DNA from: Candidatus Binatia bacterium
GTDB taxonomy: Bacteria > Desulfobacterota_B > Binatia > UBA9968 > JAJDTQ01
Direction of reading: 5' to 3'
DNA length: 10,821 nt
Assembly: GCA_022827045.1 (NCBI GenBank)
Contig: JAJDTQ010000119.1
Coordinates: 1-10,821, forward strand
Shown here: piece by piece, positions 7,053 through 10,821 of the stretch
How positions within the stretch are numbered: position 1 is the first letter of the stretch
Layout of the letters: each line of letters opens with the position of its first letter
Notes under the pieces: model-generated
What the model was told of the DNA's origin: nothing
Seen by the model: only the letters and a program-made list of their open reading frames with translations
The model's database searches: none
Made by a program: the position numbers and the translations under genes

Positions 7053-8048
7053 CTACTTCATCCGGTGCAGCACGTTCTCGGCCAGGGCCTGGATGTACTC
7101 CTTCCGGCCGGAGAGGTCCTTGGGCATGTTGAGGAGGGTCATGCCCACGTACTCGACGCCGTCCTCGGCCAGCCGCCCGAGGTCCTGGAGGCAATCGTCG
7201 CCGTTGCCGGACACGGCCCAGGCGCTGACCTCGGAGTCGGAGGCGATGTTGATCTTGACCATGGTGTCTTCCTGCATGTTCCAACTGCTGTACATCTTGT
7301 AGGAAGACGCCGCGGACTCCCGCGCCTCGGCGATGGCGGTCTCCTTGTCCTTGGCGAGAGCCACGCCCCGGGAAATGGTGATGTGGCCGGCGTCCTGGCC
7401 GGTGACGCTGCGCTCGTCGCGGTAGATGGAGATGAGATGGGCGACGTCGTCGAAGCCGACCTGGGGCGCGAGGTAGGCGGCGTCGGCGATGCGGGCCGAG
7501 CGGCGCACCGCGCCTTCGCTCTGGCAGGCAATCCAGATGGGGGGATGGGGCTTCTGGATGGGCGTGAAACCCATCTTGGCTCCGTGCACGGTCCAGTACT
7601 TGCCCTCGTGGTCGATCTCCTCGCCGGTCCAGAGCTTTTTCATCACCTCGATGGATTCGCTCATGCGCGAAACCCGTTGCTTGCGGTTGGAGCCGATGGC
7701 CTCGAGCTCGGTGTCACGGTAGCCGAGGCCCACGCCCAAGACGAAGCGGCCCTTGGCGATGTGGTCCAGGGTGGCCACGTCTTCCGCCACCTGGAGCGGG
7801 TTGTGGAGCGGCAGCAGCACGATGCCGGTCTGGAGCCGCATCTCGCCCACCTCCGGCGCCAGCCGCGCCAGCATGGGGAAGGGCTGCGGCCAGATGGTGG
7901 GGTGCGACACCCAGTGCTGGGGCATGGTGATGGCGGCGAAGCCGCAGTCGCGGGCAACATGGCAGATCTCGACGGCGTCGTCGATCTGCTCGTGCAGCGG
8001 GCGCGCGGGATTGGTGAAGAAAGAACGGAAATAGATGCCAAGTTCCAC
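7053..8048 (-). CDS. LLM-class flavin-dependent oxidoreductase (luciferase-like monooxygenase family)
   Basis: A 331-residue TIM-barrel enzyme that would use FMN or F420 as cofactor. Family blocks visible: 'ELGIYFRSFF' at the start, 'DDAVEICHVARDCGFAAI', 'LQTGIVLLPLHNPLQVAED', 'LDHIAKGRFVLGVGLGYR', 'SESIEVMKKLWTGEEIDHEG', and 'PHPPIWIACQSEGAVRRSARIAD'. The last two are characteristic of the bacterial luciferase alpha-like group. I choose the GTG at 8048, preceded by AGGAGG with 6 nt spacing. An upstream start at 8105 would add 19 residues unlike the family and run through the putative promoter. It is divergent from tcuA and followed by the CYTH gene. Substrate is unknown; the pairing with tcuAB allows but does not prove a role in degrading an organic acid or related compound. 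Confidence 0.92.
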   Translation of the reverse strand: MELGIYFRSFFTNPARPLHEQIDDAVEICHVARDCGFAAITMPQHWVSHPTIWPQPFPMLARLAPEVGEMRLQTGIVLLPLHNPLQVAEDVATLDHIAKGRFVLGVGLGYRDTELEAIGSNRKQRVSRMSESIEVMKKLWTGEEIDHEGKYWTVHGAKMGFTPIQKPHPPIWIACQSEGAVRRSARIADAAYLAPQVGFDDVAHLISIYRDERSVTGQDAGHITISRGVALAKDKETAIAEARESAASSYKMYSSWNMQEDTMVKINIASDSEVSAWAVSGNGDDCLQDLGRLAEDGVEYVGMTLLNMPKDLSGRKEYIQALAENVLHRMK

Positions 8049-8075
8049 TGAAGTCCTCCTGAATGGTGAACCTAC

Positions 8076-8105
8076 TTTGTGGCAAGTGAGGTGCGGGGTT
8101 GTCAA
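8076..8105 (-). promoter_or_regulatory. Putative promoter of the LLM oxidoreductase gene
   Basis: Reading the minus strand, a perfect TTGACA -35 box lies at 8105-8100. It is followed after 18 nt by CACAAA (8081-8076), a weak -10 match. Transcription would begin near 8070, leaving a leader of about 20-25 nt that carries the AGGAGG ribosome site and the GTG start. The -35 box is one arm of a 10-bp inverted repeat shared with the tcuA side. The geometry is good but the -10 is poor. Confidence 0.4.
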
Positions 8106-8159
8106 CTTGGAGATGGGGGCACCCTACAGTGCGGACCCCGTCTCCTCTCCTCCCCCTGG

Positions 8160-8179
8160 ATTCCGGCTTTCGCCGGAAT
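8160..8179. repeat. REP/dRS-like hairpin element
   Basis: ATTCCGGC (8160-8167) and GCCGGAAT (8172-8179) form a perfect 8-bp inverted repeat around a 4-nt loop TTTC, within the context 'CTGGATTCCGGCTTTCGCCG'. This closely resembles the short 'ATTCCCGC-TTTCG-CGGGAAT' palindromes scattered through many proteobacterial genomes. It sits in the middle of the divergent intergenic region. Copy number cannot be judged from one window. It could act as a bidirectional terminator-like structure or simply be a dispersed repeat. Confidence 0.6.
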
Positions 8180-8234
8180 GACGAGTTCGGACCTTTGCAG
8201 GCTATTCCCATGGTCGCGGTGAAGATTTGGCAAG

Positions 8235-8263
8235 TTGACAGAGCCCAGTGGGTCCACTAACAC
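8235..8263 (+). promoter_or_regulatory. Putative promoter of tcuAB
   Basis: A consensus TTGACA at 8235-8240 is followed by a 17-nt spacer and TAACAC at 8258-8263, a weak -10. A start of transcription about 7 nt later would fall at or just before the ATG at 8272, giving an essentially leaderless mRNA. This agrees with the lack of a Shine-Dalgarno site before that ATG. The hexamer belongs to the arm CAAGTTGACA (8231-8240) of the inverted repeat whose other arm is at 8100-8109. Confidence 0.4.
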
Positions 8264-8271
8264 GTTACGTC

Positions 8272-9678
8272 ATGGCTTCATCATCCACTGGAGGGGTTCC
8301 CGAGGTTGACGTGCTCATCGCGGGCGGGGGGAACGCGGCGATGTGCGCGGCCATCATGGCGCGTCATGGGGGCGCCAGCGTGCTGGTGCTGGAGGCGGCG
8401 CCCAAGGCGTTTCGGGGCGGCAACAGCCGGCATACACGCAACCTTCGCTACATGCACGAGGGCGAGGACGGGTTCCTCACGGGGACGTACCCGGAGGACG
8501 AGTTCTACGAGGACCTGCTGCGGGTGACCGGTGGCGACACCAACGAGGAGTTGGCGCGCTTCTGCATCCGCGAGTCTCAGGACGCGGGCGAGTGGATGTC
8601 GGCTCACGGGATCAAGTGGCAGCCGTCCTTGCGTGGCACGCTGCAACTGTCGCGCACCAACGCCTTCTTCCTGGGCGGCGGCAAGGCGCTGGTGAACGCC
8701 TATTACGACACTGCCGAGAAGATGGGCATCCGAGCGGAGTACGACACCGAGGTGCGGGACCTGAACATCGAGGACGGTGTGTTCCGCTCCGCGGTGGTGG
8801 AGCACGAGGGGCAGACGCGCGAGGTGGCGGCCAAGGCCTTTATCGGCGCCTCGGGCGGCTTCGAGGCCAACGTGCCGTGGCTCAAGGAGTACTGGGGCGA
8901 TGCGGCGGACAACTTCATCATCCGCGGCACCCCCTACAACAAGGGCCGGGTGCTGCGGCAGCTGTTCGACGCGGGCGCCAAGCCGGCGGGGCGGGCCAAG
9001 GGCTTCCACGCCATCGCGCTGGACGGGCGCGCGCCCAAGTTCGACGGCGGCATCGTGACGCGGCTCGACTGCGTCCCCTTCGGCGTCGTGCTCAACAAGA
9101 ACGCCGAGCGATTCTACGACGAGGGCGAGGACTTCTGGCCCAAGCGCTACGCCATCTGGGGCACCCTCATCGCCGGCCAGCCGGAGCAGGAGGCCTACTG
9201 CATCGTCGACGCCAAGTCCATCGACCTGTTCCTGCCTTCGGTCTTTCCGCCCTTCCAGGCGGACTCGGTCCGGCAACTCGCCGCGTCCCTGGACTTGAAC
9301 CCCGCCAAGGCGGAGGAGACGGTCAACGCGTTCAACGCCACGGTCAAGGCCGGCACCTTCGACCCCACGATCCTGGACGACTGCTCCACCGAGGGCATGG
9401 ACCCGCCCAAGAGCCACTGGGCGCGTCCCATCGACACCCCGCCGTTCTACGGCTATCCGCTGCGGCCGGGGATCACCTTCACCTACATGGGCGTCGCCGT
9501 GAACAAGCAGTGCCAGGTGCTGTTCGGCGAGGACACGCCGTCGCCCAACATCTTCGCGGCCGGGGAGATGATGTCCGGCAACATCCTCGGCAAGGGTTAC
9601 CTGGCGGGATTCGGCATGACCATCGGCACGGTGTTCGGCCGCATCGCAGGAAGGGAGGCCGCGCGTGCCGTCGTCTGA
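8272..9678 (+). CDS. tcuA: TcuA-like FAD-dependent dehydrogenase (tricarballylate dehydrogenase family)
   Basis: A 468-residue flavoprotein of the fumarate reductase/succinate dehydrogenase type. TcuA oxidises tricarballylate to cis-aconitate. The N-terminal dinucleotide fold is 'VDVLIAGGGNAAMCAA' (12-27), ending with 'VLVLEAAPKA' and Glu41. Next comes 'FRGGNSRHTRNLRYMHEG', highly characteristic of TcuA, then 'LRVTGGDTNEELARFCI', 'QPSLRGTLQLSRTNAFF' and 'GGGKALVNAYY'. The C-terminal FAD-binding block is 'FAAGEMMSGNILGKGYLAGF'. Length matches the family. I start at the ATG at 8272; a GTG at 8248 would add 8 residues but overlaps the putative promoter. The stop overlaps the tcuB start, so the two are translationally coupled. 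The exact carboxylic acid oxidised could differ from tricarballylate. Confidence 0.9.
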   Translation: MASSSTGGVPEVDVLIAGGGNAAMCAAIMARHGGASVLVLEAAPKAFRGGNSRHTRNLRYMHEGEDGFLTGTYPEDEFYEDLLRVTGGDTNEELARFCIRESQDAGEWMSAHGIKWQPSLRGTLQLSRTNAFFLGGGKALVNAYYDTAEKMGIRAEYDTEVRDLNIEDGVFRSAVVEHEGQTREVAAKAFIGASGGFEANVPWLKEYWGDAADNFIIRGTPYNKGRVLRQLFDAGAKPAGRAKGFHAIALDGRAPKFDGGIVTRLDCVPFGVVLNKNAERFYDEGEDFWPKRYAIWGTLIAGQPEQEAYCIVDAKSIDLFLPSVFPPFQADSVRQLAASLDLNPAKAEETVNAFNATVKAGTFDPTILDDCSTEGMDPPKSHWARPIDTPPFYGYPLRPGITFTYMGVAVNKQCQVLFGEDTPSPNIFAAGEMMSGNILGKGYLAGFGMTIGTVFGRIAGREAARAVV

Positions 9679-10783
9679 ACATCTCAAGGAAGCCGACCGG
9701 GTCATGACCATCTGCAACGCCTGCCGCTACTGCGCGGGCTTCTGCGCGGTGTTCCCGGCCATGGAGCGGCGCCGCACCTTCGACACCAAGGACCTGGTCT
9801 TCATGTCCAACCTGTGCTTCGAGTGCCGCGCCTGCTACTACGCCTGCCAGTACGCGCCGCCCCACGAGTTCGCGGTGAACGTGCCCCAAGCGCTGTCGCA
9901 GCTGCGCGCCGACACCTACGAGGACTACGCCTGGCCCCGGGTGCTGAAGGGCTTCTACAAAAACAACGCCTTCCTGGTGGGACTCGTCACCACGGTCTGC
10001 ATCGTCCTGGCGTTCGTGCTGACCCTGGCATTCCAGGGCAGCACGACGCTGTTCTCCGCCCACCAGGGCGAGGGCGCGTTCTTCGCGGTGGTTCCCTACG
10101 GCGCCATGGTGTTCCCGGCCATGGTGATGTTCTTCTACGCGATCTTCGCACTGCTGGCGGGTTTCGTGAGCTTCTGGCGCCGCACCCGCGGCAGCATCTC
10201 GGACCTGATCGACGTGCCCGCATTCGCCCGCGCCGTGAAGGAAGCCTTCGGCCTGCAGTACATGAAGGGCGGCGGCGACGGCTGCAACTATCCCGACGAG
10301 AAGTTCTCCAAGAGCCGCATGTGGCACCACCACTTGGTGTTCTACGGCTTCGCGCTGGACTTCTGCGCCACCAGCATCGCGGCCTTCTACCACAACATCC
10401 TCCACTGGCATTCGCCCTACCCCTACCTGAGCCTGCCGGTGGTGTTCGGAACGGTGGGCGGCGTCATGATGTGCATCGGCACGGTGGGACTGCTGTACCT
10501 CAAATCGAAGAGCGACCTGGACCCGGCCGAGGAAAAGATGCTCACCCTGGACAGGACCTTCCTCTGGATGCTGTTCTTGACGAGCTTCACCGGTCTGCTG
10601 CTGTTGGTGTTCCGCGAGACCGCGATGATGGGCACGCTGCTGGTGATCCACCTGGGCGTCGTGGCCGGGCTGTTCCTGACCATCCCCTACAGCAAGTTCG
10701 CCCACGCCGTGTACCGCTACGCCGCACTGGTCCAGAACGCCATCGAGGTGCGGGAGGACGAGAGCAAGATCGTGCTGGGGTGA
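9665..10783 (+). CDS. tcuB: TcuB-like membrane iron-sulfur electron-transfer protein
   Basis: A 372-residue protein that in the known pathway reoxidises the FAD of TcuA and passes electrons to the membrane quinone pool. Two ferredoxin-type clusters are visible near the N-terminus: Cys17, 20, 23, 27 and Cys51, 54, 57, 61, each CX2CX2CX3C. The remainder is hydrophobic, with about six membrane segments (roughly 102-123, 145-170, 222-244, 256-279, 299-316, 322-342). Histidines in or near them, for example His221-223, His243 and His329, could bind heme. The GTG at 9665 has GGGAGG 6 nt upstream, inside tcuA, and overlaps that gene by 14 nt. No tcuC transporter or tcuR regulator is seen within the 38 nt left after the stop. 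Confidence 0.9.
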   Translation: MPSSEHLKEADRVMTICNACRYCAGFCAVFPAMERRRTFDTKDLVFMSNLCFECRACYYACQYAPPHEFAVNVPQALSQLRADTYEDYAWPRVLKGFYKNNAFLVGLVTTVCIVLAFVLTLAFQGSTTLFSAHQGEGAFFAVVPYGAMVFPAMVMFFYAIFALLAGFVSFWRRTRGSISDLIDVPAFARAVKEAFGLQYMKGGGDGCNYPDEKFSKSRMWHHHLVFYGFALDFCATSIAAFYHNILHWHSPYPYLSLPVVFGTVGGVMMCIGTVGLLYLKSKSDLDPAEEKMLTLDRTFLWMLFLTSFTGLLLLVFRETAMMGTLLVIHLGVVAGLFLTIPYSKFAHAVYRYAALVQNAIEVREDESKIVLG

Positions 10784-10821
10784 CCCGGTTAGCCAGCGCG
10801 ATTCCGCTGACTGAGGTCGGC

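Noticed and set aside
7065..8051. A 328-codon plus-strand frame opposite the LLM oxidoreductase
   Set aside because: It has no family features; the opposite strand has a strong ribosome site and conserved LLM motifs.
8281..9717. A 478-codon open frame on the minus strand opposite tcuA
   Set aside because: Its translation is rich in R, H, V, G and L with no recognisable motif. It is the mirror of a GC-rich gene whose plus-strand product is clearly TcuA.
9479..10705. A 408-codon minus-strand frame opposite tcuB
   Set aside because: It overlaps the 3' end of tcuA and nearly all of tcuB and shows only H/E/Q/R-rich shadow composition.

Overview
This is GC-rich bacterial DNA with tight gene packing, GTG starts, clear Shine-Dalgarno sites and a CCA-encoding tRNA. 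It looks like a Gram-negative, proteobacterium-like or related soil/metagenomic lineage. Nothing in the window fixes the taxon.

Left part (1-3777, plus strand): an ABC importer operon. It holds the 3' part of a periplasmic solute-binding protein, an ATPase with all nucleotide-binding motifs and a C-terminal accessory region, and a fused double-domain permease of the ferric-iron/2-aminoethylphosphonate/polyamine-like class. The substrate cannot be fixed.

Middle part (3861-6434, all minus strand): a lower-GC accessory block lying against the 3' end of a tRNA-Ser(UGA) gene. Read in the direction of transcription it holds an HNH endonuclease of the predicted-restriction type, a 5'-truncated DUF4143 remnant, and a HEPN/MNT toxin-antitoxin pair. 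That pair carries both diagnostic motifs of type VII systems (RX4HXY in the toxin, GSX10DXD in the antitoxin). The content and the tRNA border suggest a small defence/stress island, but no convincing duplicated att site was found.

Right part (6435-10783): on the minus strand, an LLM-class flavin-dependent oxidoreductase is followed 14 nt later by a CYTH/triphosphate-tunnel protein and then the tRNA. Divergent on the plus strand is tcuAB: a flavoprotein dehydrogenase and its membrane iron-sulfur electron-transfer partner, overlapping by 14 nt. The 223-nt divergent intergenic region carries a perfect 10-bp inverted repeat. Each arm places a consensus -35 hexamer (TTGACA) toward one of the two genes. 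The region also carries a REP-like hairpin. The likely theme is oxidation of a tricarballylate-like carboxylic acid feeding electrons to the quinone pool.

I found no completely unknown system. The best candidates for a closer look are the HEPN/MNT pair, which joins an HI0074-type toxin partner with the tyrosine AMPylation motif, and the symmetric divergent promoter region of tcuA.
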